DNA of 64,000 bases from Photorhabdus caribbeanensis (GTDB taxonomy: Bacteria > Pseudomonadota > Gammaproteobacteria > Enterobacterales > Enterobacteriaceae), in the NCBI RefSeq assembly GCF_018448885.1, contig NZ_RCWB01000005.1, positions 141,031 through 205,030 of the forward strand, in the 5' to 3' direction. Positions 9,207 to 19,464 of the stretch are shown here, piece after piece. The notes under the pieces were generated by a model. It searched no databases. It saw nothing but the letters and a program-made list of their open reading frames with translations, and had not been told where the DNA came from. The translations under genes were made by a program, and so were the position numbers. The stretch's first letter is position 1, and the number at the start of each line of letters is the position of its first letter.

Positions 9207-10607
9207 TTAGAAGTTTGCGCTTCTTGGCGTGCGAGGGAATGGGATAACATCACGTACATTTGGCACACCAGTTACATAAGCAACCAGACGTTCAAAGCCT
9301 AGCCCGAACCCAGAGTGAGGTACGGTGCCATAACGACGCAGATCACGGTACCACCAGTAATCTTCTTTATTAAGCCCCATCTCTTCCATACGTTTATCCA
9401 GCATATCCAGACGCTCTTCACGCTGTGAGCCGCCGATAATCTCACCAATGCCTGGTGCAAGTACATCCATTGCCGCGACGGTCTTACCATCGTCGTTCAT
9501 TCGCATATAGAAGGCTTTAATATCTTTTGGATAGTTTTTGACGACAACTGGAGCTTGGAAATGTTTCTCGGCCAGATAACGTTCATGTTCTGAAGAAAGG
9601 TCAACTCCCCAGAAAACTGGGTTTTCAAATTTCTGGCCGCAGTTTTGCAGAATTTCAATAGCGTCAGTGTAATCAATCTGAGCAAAGTCAGAATTGATAA
9701 ATTTTTCCAGGCGGGTGATAACATCTTTATCTACCCGTTCAGCGAAGAATTGTAAATCATCAGCGCGCTCTGCCAATGCGGCTTTGAAAACATATTTCAG
9801 CATATTTTCAGCCAGTGAAGCGGCATCGTTGAGGTTGGCAAAGGCGATTTCCGGTTCAAGCATCCAGAATTCTGCCAGATGGCGGCTGGTATTGGAGTTT
9901 TCAGCGCGGAAGGTTGGACCGAATGTGTAAACTTTGCTTAATGCACAAGCATATGCTTCACCGTTCAATTGTCCAGATACGGTCAGAAAAGCTTCTCGGC
10001 CAAAGAAATCTTGGTTGAAGTCCACTTCACCTTTGTCAGTTAACGGCAGATTTTGCAGATCCAGCGTAGAGACGCGGAACATTTCGCCAGCGCCTTCTGT
10101 ATCAGCCGCCGTGATCAACGGGGTGGAAACCCAGAAGTAGCCATTTTCATGGAAGAAACGGTGTAGTGCTTGAGCAAGGGTATGGCGCATACGAGCAACG
10201 GCGCCAATCAGGTTGGTGCGTGGGCGCAGGTGAGCGACTTCACGCAGGTATTCAATACTGTGGCGTTTAGCGGACATTGGATAGGTATCAGGATCTTCAA
10301 CCATGCCGATCACCACGACTTGGGTCGCTTGTAGTTCAAAACTCTGCCCTTGACCTGGGGAAGCAACGACTGTCCCTGTCACTTCGACAGAGCAGCCGGT
10401 AGTTAAATACAGAATTTCATCCTGATAATTAGGCAAATTATTATTAACGACGGCCTGTAATGGATTAAAGCAGGAACCGTCATAGACGGCGAGGAAAGAG
10501 ATGCCAGCTTTAGAATCTCTCCTTGTACGTATCCAGCCGCGAACGGTGACTTCACTATCAACCGCAACCCGGCCTTGCAGTACGTCGACTACAGGCGCTA
10601 CGCTCAT
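9207..10607 (-). CDS. asnS: Asparaginyl-tRNA synthetase
   Basis: Charges tRNA-Asn with asparagine in the cytosol. The 466-residue protein has the class IIb layout: an N-terminal OB-fold anticodon-binding domain (about 15-100) and a class II catalytic core. Motif 2 is visible as [24 protein letters not shown] and motif 3 as [29 protein letters not shown]. The length equals that of E. coli AsnRS. It sits between ompF and pncB as in E. coli and has its own terminator. Confidence 0.97.
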   Translation of the reverse strand: MSVAPVVDVLQGRVAVDSEVTVRGWIRTRRDSKAGISFLAVYDGSCFNPLQAVVNNNLPNYQDEILYLTTGCSVEVTGTVVASPGQGQSFELQATQVVVIGMVEDPDTYPMSAKRHSIEYLREVAHLRPRTNLIGAVARMRHTLAQALHRFFHENGYFWVSTPLITAADTEGAGEMFRVSTLDLQNLPLTDKGEVDFNQDFFGREAFLTVSGQLNGEAYACALSKVYTFGPTFRAENSNTSRHLAEFWMLEPEIAFANLNDAASLAENMLKYVFKAALAERADDLQFFAERVDKDVITRLEKFINSDFAQIDYTDAIEILQNCGQKFENPVFWGVDLSSEHERYLAEKHFQAPVVVKNYPKDIKAFYMRMNDDGKTVAAMDVLAPGIGEIIGGSQREERLDMLDKRMEEMGLNKEDYWWYRDLRRYGTVPHSGFGLGFERLVAYVTGVPNVRDVIPFPRTPRSANF

Positions 10608-10760
10608 AGATTTCTCTCTTCTTTATATATCAGTTCAGGTTTGTGAAATTGAATATCCCCACAAGGGGCAACTTGTTCTATGTTACTTGCCCTGTTTCAG
10701 GAAACAAGAGGAAATCATCAATTTAAACGGTGAAATAGGGGGGAAAGGCGCTTTTCAGAT

Positions 10761-10788
10761 GTGCTGCTGCGTTATATGCCAGCAGCAC
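10761..10788 (-). terminator. Hairpin downstream of pncB
   Basis: GTGCTGCTG / CAGCAGCAC form a perfect 9-bp stem about 27 bp past the pncB stop. There is no strong T run on the minus strand, so it may be a weak terminator or an mRNA-stabilising hairpin. Confidence 0.5.
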
Positions 10789-10814
10789 AATGGTATTTTG
10801 GCATGAAACTTGGG

Positions 10815-12029
10815 TTAACAAGCTTGTTTAACCTGAGGTATATCAAAAGCTGCACGTAGCTTGTTAACAAACTCGTTATCTTCACAAATGGTTTTGCCAG
10901 GGCTGTCAGAAAGCTTTGCGACTGGTTTGCCATTACATTCAACAAGTTTGATGACGATGTTCAGTGGATTAACCCCTGGAATATTACAGGTGAGCTGCGT
11001 ACCGATACCGAAAATCAGGTTTATTCTGTTGTGGAAATGACGATAGAGCGCTAGCGCTTTTTGGAAATCCAAGCTGTCAGAGAACACCAGTGTTTTCGTC
11101 ATTGGGTCGATACCCAGTTTTTGATAGTGGGCGATGGCTTTCTCGCCCCATTGAACGGGATCGCCGGAATCATGGCGTAAGCCTTGATAACTTTTAGCGA
11201 ACTGGACATCAAAGTCCCGTAAGAAAGCATCCATTGTAATACAGTCGGTTAAGGCGATACCTAACTGGTTAGGATATTCTTTCAGCCAACTTTGTAATGC
11301 TTCTCGTTGGCTGTTAGCCAGATCCGGACTGATTTGCTGATGAGCTTGAAACCACTCATGCGCTTGTGTGCCGACCGGAGGGAGCCCAAGCTGTTGTGCA
11401 AGTTGATAATTGCTAGTGCCAATCAGGTAAGGGAAATGCTGTTGCAGTTCACTGACGATAGCATGTTGAACACAGTGTGAGAAACGCCGACGTGTACCGA
11501 AATCCATCAGTTTGAAACTGGATAGATCGATTCCTTCATTCTCAGCATTTTGATAGAACAGTTTGATCAACTTGCGTAGCTGATTAACTGCATTTTCCAC
11601 GGAATTATCTGGTGAGCGATAGCGATGAACTAATTCACTAATTAGCGCCAGTAATGGAACTTCCCACATAATGACTTCATGCCATAATCCTGAAATACGA
11701 ATAGCTAATTGGCCACCCTCTGTAACAGAAATATTGACTTGCTGTGGGTCAAAACGAAAAGTTTTTAACCAATCCAGATAATCAGCCTTGAAAAAAGGCA
11801 GACTGGAAAGGTAATTCAATTCAGCATCGGTTAATGCCAAATCAGCCATCATATTAACTTGATAACGTAATTCTGTGGCATATTCACCTAGCCGTTCATC
11901 ACCGCGGCAGCGAAACTCTGCAACAACAGGCATATGGCTGTAGCGGTGATACACTGCTTGTTGCATATGAAGCTTATAAGCGTCAGTATCAAGCAGTGAT
12001 TTTATAATTGGAGTAGCGTCTAGTGTCAT
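10815..12029 (-). CDS. pncB: Nicotinate phosphoribosyltransferase
   Basis: Catalyses nicotinate + PRPP + ATP to nicotinate mononucleotide, the first step of NAD salvage (Preiss-Handler route). The 404-residue product is full length. The conserved [10 protein letters not shown] segment and the THE-type histidine region ([12 protein letters not shown]), which carries the autophosphorylated histidine in the Salmonella enzyme, are visible. The [11 protein letters not shown] and [10 protein letters not shown] phosphate-binding stretches also match the family. It is divergent from pepN across a gap of about 345 bp, as in E. coli. Confidence 0.96.
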   Translation of the reverse strand: MTLDATPIIKSLLDTDAYKLHMQQAVYHRYSHMPVVAEFRCRGDERLGEYATELRYQVNMMADLALTDAELNYLSSLPFFKADYLDWLKTFRFDPQQVNISVTEGGQLAIRISGLWHEVIMWEVPLLALISELVHRYRSPDNSVENAVNQLRKLIKLFYQNAENEGIDLSSFKLMDFGTRRRFSHCVQHAIVSELQQHFPYLIGTSNYQLAQQLGLPPVGTQAHEWFQAHQQISPDLANSQREALQSWLKEYPNQLGIALTDCITMDAFLRDFDVQFAKSYQGLRHDSGDPVQWGEKAIAHYQKLGIDPMTKTLVFSDSLDFQKALALYRHFHNRINLIFGIGTQLTCNIPGVNPLNIVIKLVECNGKPVAKLSDSPGKTICEDNEFVNKLRAAFDIPQVKQAC

Positions 12030-12375
12030 AGCGCGTTATGCATCCTCACGGAGCGTATTCGTATTAGCTAAATCGATAAAGTGGGAAGAGTATACCGGGA
12101 TTATTTTGTTATTGAAGTCACATAACATCATATAGTTCACCAAAATATCGAAGCTAAACAGGGCCTTTGGTCAAATGTTATCATGTTATTTGATCATTAG
12201 GTGATGACAAGCACCAAAGAATAAACATATTTCTTACACAACATCATACTCGTTCTTAATGAATGTTTAACGTCAGAAGGTGCGTTATTCACTCTTGAAA
12301 TTCAACCTCTTTCTATGGCAGCGTAGGGCCTAGTATTGAATTAATTCCATCAGGCATGAAACAAAAAGGTTTCTT
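12030..12375. other. Divergent pncB-pepN promoter region
   Basis: AT-rich intergenic segment that must contain both promoters. No operator, small gene or strong hairpin was recognised. Confidence 0.4.
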
Positions 12376-14988
12376 ATGACACAACAGCGACAAGCTAAGT
12401 ACCGTCGGGATTATCGCGCTCCCGACTATACGATTTCTGATATTGAACTCGATTTTAATCTTGATGCCGATAACACGGAAATCACTGCAATCAGCCAAAT
12501 AAAACGTCTGAGTCACGAAATAACGCCATTAGTGTTGGATGGTGAAGGCTTGACACTGAAAAGTCTTCATGTGAATGGTCAACCGTGGGCGCATTACCGT
12601 GAACAGGAGGGAACGCTGGTCATTGAGCAGTTGCCGGCTCAGTTCACTTTGAAAATTGTCAATGAGATCCATCCATCGAAAAATACGGCGCTGGAAGGTC
12701 TGTATGTTTCTGGTGATGCGCTTTGTACCCAGTGTGAAGCGGAAGGGTTCCGCCACATTACTTACTATCTCGATCGCCCTGATGTATTGGCTCGTTTTAC
12801 CACGCGTATCACAGCCGATAAAGCCAAGTATCCGTATCTGCTTTCAAACGGTAATCGGGTTGAGCGGGGAGAAACCGATGATGGTCGTCATTGGGTGAAA
12901 TGGCAAGATCCATTCCCGAAACCATGTTATCTGTTTGCTTTGGTCGCGGGTGATTTTGACGTATTGCGCGATAGTTTTACGACACGTAGTGGCCGTGAAG
13001 TTGCATTGGAGCTGTTTGTTGATCGTGGCAATCTCGATCGAGCTGATTGGGCAATGACTTCCCTGAAAAATTCTATGAAGTGGGATGAAACCCGTTTTGG
13101 CCTTGAGTATGACCTCGATATTTATATGATTGTTGCGGTGGATTTCTTTAATATGGGCGCTATGGAGAATAAAGGGCTGAATGTCTTTAACTCCAAATAT
13201 GTGCTGGCAAAATCTGAAACTGCGACTGATAGAGATTACCTTAATATAGAAGCTGTGATCGGTCACGAATATTTCCATAACTGGACCGGGAATCGCATTA
13301 CTTGTCGCGATTGGTTCCAATTGAGTTTAAAAGAGGGGTTGACGGTATTCCGTGATCAGGAATTTAGCTCTGACCTTGGCTCTCGTTCGGTAAATCGTAT
13401 TAATAATGTGCGTGTTATGCGTTCGGCGCAGTTTGCGGAAGACGCCAGCCCAATGGCCCATCCAATTCGCCCGGATAAAGTGATTGAGATGAATAACTTC
13501 TATACCATGACGGTGTATGAGAAGGGCGCGGAAGTTATTCGTATGATTCATACCTTGCTAGGTGAAGAGCAATTCCAGGCAGGAATGCAGCTTTATATTC
13601 ATCGCCATGATGGTAGCGCTGCAACATGTGATGATTTTGTTCAGGCAATGGAAGATGCGTCAAATGTGGATTTGTCACTTTTCCGTCGTTGGTATAGCCA
13701 GTCTGGTACACCGGTACTAACCGTTCGCGATGAATATGATGCAGAAAAGCAGCAATATAAGTTGCATGTCAGTCAGATGACGCCGCCTACCGCCGATCAA
13801 AAAGAGAAACAGCCGCTGCATATTCCTCTGGATATTGAGCTCTATGACAATCAAGGTCATGTGATTCCGCTACGTTATGATGGTCAACCGGTTCACCATG
13901 TATTGAATGTGACTAATGCAGAGCAGACGTTTGTATTTGATGATGTGCCATCGCTGCCGGTTCCCTCTTTATTACGGGAATTCTCAGCACCAGTGAAACT
14001 GGATTACAAATTCAGCGATCAACAATTGGCATTTCTGATGAAACACGCGCGTAATGCGTTTTCACGTTGGGATGCGGCTCAGTCGCTGATGGCAAACTAT
14101 ATCAAATTGAACGTCATCCGTTATCAGCAGAAGCAGCCGATCGAATTGCCAATGCATGTGGTGGATGCTTTCCGTGCGGTGTTATTGGATAAAGATATTG
14201 ATCCGGCTCTGGCGGCCCATATTCTGACTTTACCATCAGAAAGTGAGATGGCGGAGCTGTTTGCGATTATCGATCCTAAAGCGATTCATGAAGTTCTGGA
14301 TGCAATTACTCGTACTTTGGCTCAGGAAATGGCTGACGAGTTTGCGGTGGTTTATAACGCTATCAATATCGGTGCATACCGCGTCGTTCATCAGGATATT
14401 GCTCAGCGCTCTCTGCGTAATATTTGTCTATATTATCTGGCTTTTGGTCATCAAGAGCAGGCCGATAAAGTGGTATCAAATCAATATCATCAATCTGACA
14501 ATATGACTGATGCACTGGCGGCATTATCTGGCTCGGTGCTGGCAGAGTTGCCTTGCTGTGATCAACTCATGGCGGAATTTGATGATCGATGGCATCAGGA
14601 TGGCCTGGTGATGGATAAATGGTTTAGCTTACAGGCAAGTAGCCCGTCGGCAGACGTTCTGGCTAATGTACGTAGTCTTTTGAATCATCGTTCATTTAGT
14701 ATCAATAACCCAAACCGGGTGCGTGCTTTGATTGGAGCATTTGTTAATAATCCAGTTGCATTCCATGCTGAAGATGGCAGTGGTTATCAATTCTTGGTGG
14801 AGATTTTGACTGATCTTAACAGCCGTAACCCACAAGTTGCTTCCCGTTTGATTGAACCGCTGATTCGCCTGAAACGTTATGATGAAAAACGTCAAAACAT
14901 GATGCGTAGTGCGTTGGAACAGTTGAAAGCATTGGAAAATTTGTCTGGTGATCTGTTTGAAAAAATTATCAAGGCATTAGAAAGCTGA
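12376..14988 (+). CDS. pepN: Aminopeptidase N (M1 family)
   Basis: The main cytosolic broad-specificity aminopeptidase in enterobacteria. The 870-residue chain carries the M1 exopeptidase motif GAMEN at residues 261-265, the zinc motif HEYFHNW from residue 297 and the third zinc ligand in SLKEGLTVF about 19 residues on. All catalytic residues are intact at the same positions as in E. coli PepN (870 residues). The all-alpha C-terminal domain is complete. A strong terminator follows at 15015-15048. Confidence 0.97.
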   Translation: MTQQRQAKYRRDYRAPDYTISDIELDFNLDADNTEITAISQIKRLSHEITPLVLDGEGLTLKSLHVNGQPWAHYREQEGTLVIEQLPAQFTLKIVNEIHPSKNTALEGLYVSGDALCTQCEAEGFRHITYYLDRPDVLARFTTRITADKAKYPYLLSNGNRVERGETDDGRHWVKWQDPFPKPCYLFALVAGDFDVLRDSFTTRSGREVALELFVDRGNLDRADWAMTSLKNSMKWDETRFGLEYDLDIYMIVAVDFFNMGAMENKGLNVFNSKYVLAKSETATDRDYLNIEAVIGHEYFHNWTGNRITCRDWFQLSLKEGLTVFRDQEFSSDLGSRSVNRINNVRVMRSAQFAEDASPMAHPIRPDKVIEMNNFYTMTVYEKGAEVIRMIHTLLGEEQFQAGMQLYIHRHDGSAATCDDFVQAMEDASNVDLSLFRRWYSQSGTPVLTVRDEYDAEKQQYKLHVSQMTPPTADQKEKQPLHIPLDIELYDNQGHVIPLRYDGQPVHHVLNVTNAEQTFVFDDVPSLPVPSLLREFSAPVKLDYKFSDQQLAFLMKHARNAFSRWDAAQSLMANYIKLNVIRYQQKQPIELPMHVVDAFRAVLLDKDIDPALAAHILTLPSESEMAELFAIIDPKAIHEVLDAITRTLAQEMADEFAVVYNAINIGAYRVVHQDIAQRSLRNICLYYLAFGHQEQADKVVSNQYHQSDNMTDALAALSGSVLAELPCCDQLMAEFDDRWHQDGLVMDKWFSLQASSPSADVLANVRSLLNHRSFSINNPNRVRALIGAFVNNPVAFHAEDGSGYQFLVEILTDLNSRNPQVASRLIEPLIRLKRYDEKRQNMMRSALEQLKALENLSGDLFEKIIKALES

Positions 14989-15014
14989 TAACTATTTTAT
15001 TGGATTATCAAGTT

Positions 15015-15048
15015 ATCGGGCTAATGGTTATTTAGCCCGATATTTTTT
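15015..15048 (+). terminator. Terminator downstream of pepN
   Basis: ATCGGGCTAA and TTAGCCCGAT form a perfect 10-bp stem with a seven-base loop, then ATTTTTT. Intrinsic terminator. Confidence 0.92.
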
Positions 15049-15204
15049 CCAATTTATTCTCTGGATAATCAATTTCTTGTTGCAAGCATTGGGTTGGAAG
15101 TAAAACGCAGTGGTCAGTATTTCATGGTAAAACTGATATGTGGTTAATTTTTATGTCTCTATGGTATTATCGTTAATTAAAGGGCAACTTTAGAGGATAA
15201 AAGA

Positions 15205-15474
15205 ATGGCTTTACTTACAATGGATACACATACAGCAGTTAAGGCATTCAAAGCGTCTGGTTTTAACGATGAGCAGTCTGAAAAAATCGTTGAAGTTATT
15301 ACAGAACTGCAAAACATAAGTGTTGACACCAAAGCAGATCTAACAGTTGCTACTGAGAGCATTAAAACGGATATTGGTACTATAAAAACAGATTTAGATT
15401 GGATTAAGAAACTGACATTAGCAGTTGGTATTGCTGTTGTTATTGCGGCATTGAAATACATTTTTATTGGTTGA
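15205..15474 (+). CDS. Small coiled-coil membrane protein, DUF1640/CCDC90-like
   Basis: An 89-residue protein with a short N-terminal region (TMDTHTAVKAFKASGFNDEQSEKIVEVI), a predicted coiled coil (about 35-65, with TKADLTVATESIKTDIGTIKTDLDWIKK) and one C-terminal membrane helix (LTLAVGIAVVIAALKYIFIG). This arrangement is the signature of bacterial DUF1640-type proteins, distant relatives of the mitochondrial MCU-regulator family; the bacterial function is not known. GAGGATAA before ATG gives a good ribosome site. It is inserted between pepN and pyrD, which are adjacent in E. coli, so it is an accessory gene. Confidence 0.65.
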   Translation: MALLTMDTHTAVKAFKASGFNDEQSEKIVEVITELQNISVDTKADLTVATESIKTDIGTIKTDLDWIKKLTLAVGIAVVIAALKYIFIG

Positions 15475-15848
15475 TGCTTGATACCTATAGTATGAAAATT
15501 GCTCAAGATATTAAAGAGCATCCATTGGTTTGCTCCCCTTTGTAGTTGTTCGAGAGAAGCTAAGTATCTTGGGCAAAAATGTCAACGATTGTAGTCACCA
15601 GTGTATTCTTGTTATACCAATGCATTTTCCAGACTTTCACGCGCAACATCTGGCAGAGATTTGTGCCTGATTAGCATATTTCTGTAGATTCATCCCATGT
15701 TATTCGGGTACCCTACCTGCCGAAATATTTTGTGGGGTTGAAAATGGGCGTTTTTAGCTCAGAAACCGCCAAATGGTATCTGAATGTGTCATGTGTAGTT
15801 TTATCTTTGTAGTTTAATGTTTATAAATTAATTAATGGGTTTAGAATT
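15475..15848. other. Intergenic region upstream of pyrD
   Basis: About 370 bp with no ORF of note. It should contain the pyrD promoter. No recognisable operator was seen. Confidence 0.4.
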
Positions 15849-16859
15849 ATGTGCTACCCACTAGTCAGGAAAGCGTTGTTCCAGCTTGATCCGGAACGGG
15901 CACACGAATTAACCTTCCGCCAGCTCAAGCGTATTACCGGTACTCCTTTTGAGTTTCTGATTCGCCAGTCAGTTGCGACAAAGCCTGTTACTTGTATGGG
16001 CCTGTCATTTAAAAATCCCCTCGGTCTGGCTGCGGGCCTTGATAAAGATGGAGATTGTATTGATGCATTTGGCGCAATGGGATTTGGTTTTATTGAAATT
16101 GGCACCGTAACCCCACGCGCTCAAGCAGGAAATGATAAGCCGAGATTATTCCGTATCGTTGAAGCAGAAGGGTTAATTAACCGTATGGGCTTCAATAATC
16201 TTGGTGTTGATAACTTGGTAGAGAATGTCAAAAAGGCAAAATATGGCGGAGTTATTGGGATCAATATTGGCAAAAATAAAGACACGCCAGTAGAGCATGG
16301 AAAAGATGATTATTTAATCTGTATGGATAAAGTTTATCCTCACGCGGGTTATATCACAATTAATATCTCTTCACCTAACACACCAGGCTTAAGAACACTG
16401 CAATACGGCGAAGCGTTGGATGATCTATTATCTGCGATTAAAAATAAACAGGGTGAACTCCAGCAAAAATACCAAAAATATGTCCCTGTTGCGGTAAAAA
16501 TTGCACCGGATCTTTCTGAGGAAGAGTTGATTCAAATTGCAGATAGTTTAATTCGTCATAATATCGATGGTGCTATTGCTACTAATACAACGTTAGACAA
16601 GAAATTAGTTGAAGGGCTTAACTATTGTCAACAAGCTGGTGGGCTAAGTGGTCGGCCGGTTCAGTTACGTAGTACAGAGATTATTCGTCGGCTCTCTCAG
16701 GAATTAAGCGGTAAAATTCCCATTATCGGTGTTGGTGGAATAGATTCACTTGTTTCCGCCAGAGAAAAAATAGCCGCTGGGGCTTCTTTAATACAGATTT
16801 TCTCTGGATTTATCTATCATGGTCCAAAATTAATCAAAGATATCGTCAATCATATCTAA
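15849..16859 (+). CDS. pyrD: Dihydroorotate dehydrogenase (quinone)
   Basis: A class 2, inner-membrane-associated flavoenzyme that oxidises dihydroorotate to orotate and passes electrons to quinone, the fourth step of pyrimidine synthesis. The 336 residues equal the E. coli length and include the N-terminal amphipathic membrane-binding helices ([21 protein letters not shown]). The catalytic serine segment [11 protein letters not shown], the FMN phosphate site ([25 protein letters not shown]) and the INRMGFNN stretch are all present. It is followed by a hairpin and by zapC, as in E. coli. Confidence 0.97.
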   Translation: MCYPLVRKALFQLDPERAHELTFRQLKRITGTPFEFLIRQSVATKPVTCMGLSFKNPLGLAAGLDKDGDCIDAFGAMGFGFIEIGTVTPRAQAGNDKPRLFRIVEAEGLINRMGFNNLGVDNLVENVKKAKYGGVIGINIGKNKDTPVEHGKDDYLICMDKVYPHAGYITINISSPNTPGLRTLQYGEALDDLLSAIKNKQGELQQKYQKYVPVAVKIAPDLSEEELIQIADSLIRHNIDGAIATNTTLDKKLVEGLNYCQQAGGLSGRPVQLRSTEIIRRLSQELSGKIPIIGVGGIDSLVSAREKIAAGASLIQIFSGFIYHGPKLIKDIVNHI

Positions 16860-16879
16860 ATCTTGCTGTTAATTTATCA

Positions 16880-16903
16880 TTGGGGGTTTATTTTTGCCCC
16901 CAA
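16880..16903 (+). terminator. Hairpin terminator after pyrD
   Basis: TTGGGGG and CCCCCAA pair across a T-rich loop about 20 bp beyond the pyrD stop. There is no long T tail after the stem. Confidence 0.55.
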
Positions 16904-17050
16904 CTCATCTATATTTGCTCTGAACATCTAAATTTTATCTGTATCTTCACGTGTCTTTTAATTGTGGCAGGGCTTATTTCACTGAATAGCGGGCAAGTTA
17001 TTTACAATCTGTTTGGCGATGTAAGTTTTTCTGGCATAAAAGGATAACTC

Positions 17051-17596
17051 ATGAACATTAAACCCGATGACCAATGGCGCTGGTATTTTGATACTGACCA
17101 TGACCGTGTAATGCTCGACCTGTCTAATGGTATGGTTTTTCGTTCCTGTTTTCCGGCGAAGATGCTGACACCCCATGCAATGGGAGAAACTTCGTTTTCT
17201 GTAGAAGATGCGACGCTTTATTATTGTTTTGAAGAACAGACACGCCGAATTAATATTTCAGATGAATCCAGGGCTGAATTAATTCTTAATGCGTTAGTGG
17301 CTTTTCGCTTTATTAAGCCACAGATGCCAAGAAGCTGGTATTTTTCCCGTTTTGCCATGATAGAAAAGCCGGTACAAGGCGAGTTAATTCAGGTACGGCT
17401 CCAGGATTGCGGAACAGATGCTGTATTCTTGGTCGTAGAAGCCGGGGATAGCGCGAGCCTTTGCCTGTTAGCTCAATCGCAATTAACGTTATCCGATCGG
17501 GTAATGAATTTTTGCGATCCAATTAAGATTATGAATGATCGATTGATGCCATTTGTGGAGCCTGTTTGTATGCCGATTTATGGCACTGCGGTTTGA
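17051..17596 (+). CDS. zapC: Cell-division protein ZapC
   Basis: A cytoplasmic FtsZ-associated protein that promotes bundling of FtsZ protofilaments at midcell. The 181-residue product aligns with E. coli ZapC (180) from the first residues (MNIKPDDQWRWYFDTDHDRVMLDLSNGM) through CLLAQSQLTLSDRVMNFCDPIKIMNDRL. AAAGGA precedes the ATG. Its location between pyrD and ycbX agrees with E. coli, except that two glycosyltransferase genes now separate it from ycbX. Confidence 0.93.
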   Translation: MNIKPDDQWRWYFDTDHDRVMLDLSNGMVFRSCFPAKMLTPHAMGETSFSVEDATLYYCFEEQTRRINISDESRAELILNALVAFRFIKPQMPRSWYFSRFAMIEKPVQGELIQVRLQDCGTDAVFLVVEAGDSASLCLLAQSQLTLSDRVMNFCDPIKIMNDRLMPFVEPVCMPIYGTAV

Positions 17597-17876
17597 TTTA
17601 GGTTTAAGATCCCATTGTTCCCTGATTGCTAAAAGTAAAACCATTTTTTGAAAATAGAACGGCAAATCAGAAGATAATCGCTATTTTTAATTGAGAAAGT
17701 TGTTTTTTATCATCTGAGGAAATTTTATCACATTCACATCTTCCCATCTGATTATGAATAAGTCGCTCTTTTCCTGTTTCCTTATTATCACAGAAACTTA
17801 CCTATTATAGTAATCGCTATAGCTTACTCGTTTGAAGTTGGTGTGAAGAATAGATAAGAAATATTTTAATAATTCC

Positions 17877-17919
17877 CTCCCCTCTGGATAGCATTAGCTT
17901 CGAGATGGGGAGGAGAGAG
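17877..17919 (-). terminator. CTCCCC/GGGGAG hairpin downstream of glycosyltransferase copy A
   Basis: An inverted CTCCCC ... GGGGAG stem lies directly beyond the stop codon of the gene at 17927. Closely similar hairpins occur at about 19390-19430 and 20925-20970, so the element was duplicated with the gene. The rest of the 17597-17876 gap shows nothing recognisable. Confidence 0.55.
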
Positions 17920-17926
17920 AATGAAG

Positions 17927-19222
17927 TTAATTAGCACGATTTTCGAAGATTAATTGTTCTGCATGATAGGATATTGCGGCCAATGCGTCGTGACTGGCGT
18001 AATCATCTTGGACGATTTGTGCCCGTTGTTTAAACAAATTTGTCCGTAGCATATTTTCTACTGTTTGCTTAAGTTGAGATTCTGTCGGTTGTGCTGTATC
18101 CAGATTAATACCGCATCCAGCCCATACAACGCGAAACGCTGTTTCCTGTTTACCTTCCCCTGTATCGGCAATGAGTACTGGTGTACCGTGGTTGAGAGCG
18201 TAATTAATGGTTCCATAACCCCCGTTGGATATTAGCAATGAAGCTTTTGGCAGCCAGTGCTCAAATGAGATAAATTCTTCGATACGTGCGTTGTCAGGTA
18301 TGTTCTCTGGCTGTATTTCTATTGAACTACCACCGGTGGTTGCTAATACACGCACAGGTAATGTAGCCAGTGCACGCAATGTGGGGAAAATTAACTGGTT
18401 TAGATCAGTATTAGACATGGTGCCCTGAGTGACTATAACCAATGGGCGTGGATCATCTTCTTCCCATAATTGAGGTGATTCTGTTATCGGAGCGGGGTTG
18501 GGGAGAGGGCCAATAAAATGGACTGTATCAGGCAATTCTTCTCGTGGGTACTCAAATGCCAGGGTTGAAAGTTGCAAAAAGCGATCAGAACCCAAAATCA
18601 CTTCATCATTGAAAAATCGGGTTAACGTAGAACATCCCGACTGTGCTAATGCGTCATTGAAGCTATTCTGAACTTCGGTTATTAGTTGTCGTGTTTCCTC
18701 ACCTACGAGTTGTTCATGTGTCAACTCTGATGGTAGTAATGCGGGTGGAATACGTGGCCCCCAGAAAATTGAATCTTTCGAAGAGTAAGCCAGAGGCGTT
18801 ATGCCAATGATGATCACGGGAAGGCGATGAGCTTTTTCTTTTTGCAGCAGTGGCAATATGCCATAGAAGCAGTTCTCGGCTATAAGTAGTTCTGCTTGCT
18901 GTTCATGGATGATTTGTTGTAGTTGGCGGTCGAGGAATGGGATTGGGGTACAGAAGAAATCTTTAAACGCGAGCGCCATTTGCAGATTTCCCGGAGGAAG
19001 GTGTGCTCGGTCAGGAAAACGTTGTTTTAAGTGGCGGTAATCAAAGTCTATCTGTTCATCAAAGGGGATAAATGTTGCGTTTAAATCTTCTACCTGTTGG
19101 CGAAATAATGCGCCGGTGAATACAGTTACCTGATGTCCTTGTGCTATCAGTGATTGAGTTACCTTTAACATCGGATAGACATGCCCAGGTGTTGCGACCG
19201 CTGCAATGACAATACGTGCCAT
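17927..19222 (-). CDS. MGT-type family 1 glycosyltransferase, copy A
   Basis: A predicted cytosolic GT-B-fold transferase of the UDP-glycosyltransferase/macrolide glycosyltransferase type. The 431 residues begin MARIVIAAVATPGHVYPMLKVTQSLIAQGHQV, the usual acceptor-domain start, and the donor-binding region is HWLPKASLLISNGGYGTINYALNHGTPVLIAD, followed by the E-x-x-x-x-A-x-R-V segment. The sugar donor and acceptor are unknown; relatives glycosylate small lipophilic metabolites. ACAAAGGAG precedes ATG. It is about four-fifths identical by eye to the adjacent copy B. The pair is inserted between zapC and ycbX. Two 21-bp-spaced repeats lie upstream at about 19307-19348. Confidence 0.82.
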   Translation of the reverse strand: MARIVIAAVATPGHVYPMLKVTQSLIAQGHQVTVFTGALFRQQVEDLNATFIPFDEQIDFDYRHLKQRFPDRAHLPPGNLQMALAFKDFFCTPIPFLDRQLQQIIHEQQAELLIAENCFYGILPLLQKEKAHRLPVIIIGITPLAYSSKDSIFWGPRIPPALLPSELTHEQLVGEETRQLITEVQNSFNDALAQSGCSTLTRFFNDEVILGSDRFLQLSTLAFEYPREELPDTVHFIGPLPNPAPITESPQLWEEDDPRPLVIVTQGTMSNTDLNQLIFPTLRALATLPVRVLATTGGSSIEIQPENIPDNARIEEFISFEHWLPKASLLISNGGYGTINYALNHGTPVLIADTGEGKQETAFRVVWAGCGINLDTAQPTESQLKQTVENMLRTNLFKQRAQIVQDDYASHDALAAISYHAEQLIFENRAN

Positions 19223-19306
19223 AACTGACTCCTTTGTACTGTTTTGATTTAATTACGCTAGCTAGCTCCTGATTCAGAGGGTGATCATTTCATAACTACT
19301 GTTACA

Positions 19307-19348
19307 AATTCATTGTAGTAATAATAATTTGTTATGACAATAATCACT
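19307..19348 (-). promoter_or_regulatory. Direct-repeat operator-like element upstream of copy A
   Basis: Two roughly 20-bp units (AATTCATTGTAGTAATAAT and ATTTGTTATGACAATAATCAC) lie about 85-125 bp before the start codon. They correspond to the three-unit array upstream of copy B. The dyad character and position suggest a repressor or activator binding site; this is inference. Confidence 0.45.
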
Positions 19349-19389
19349 ATAATTTATTTTTTTATGAAGTTATGAAATAGGTCGATTTC

Positions 19390-19432
19390 CTTCCCTTTCT
19401 AGTCTGTGTTAGCACCAAAACGGGGAGGAAAA
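19390..19432 (-). terminator. Hairpin downstream of glycosyltransferase copy B
   Basis: CCTTCCC ... GGGGAGG stem with the internal TGTTAGCACCAAAA segment shared with the hairpin at 20925-20970. It lies about 35 bp past the stop of copy B. Confidence 0.5.
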
Positions 19433-19464
19433 ACGAAGGTATCTAGGGTTTAGTGACTGCGGCT

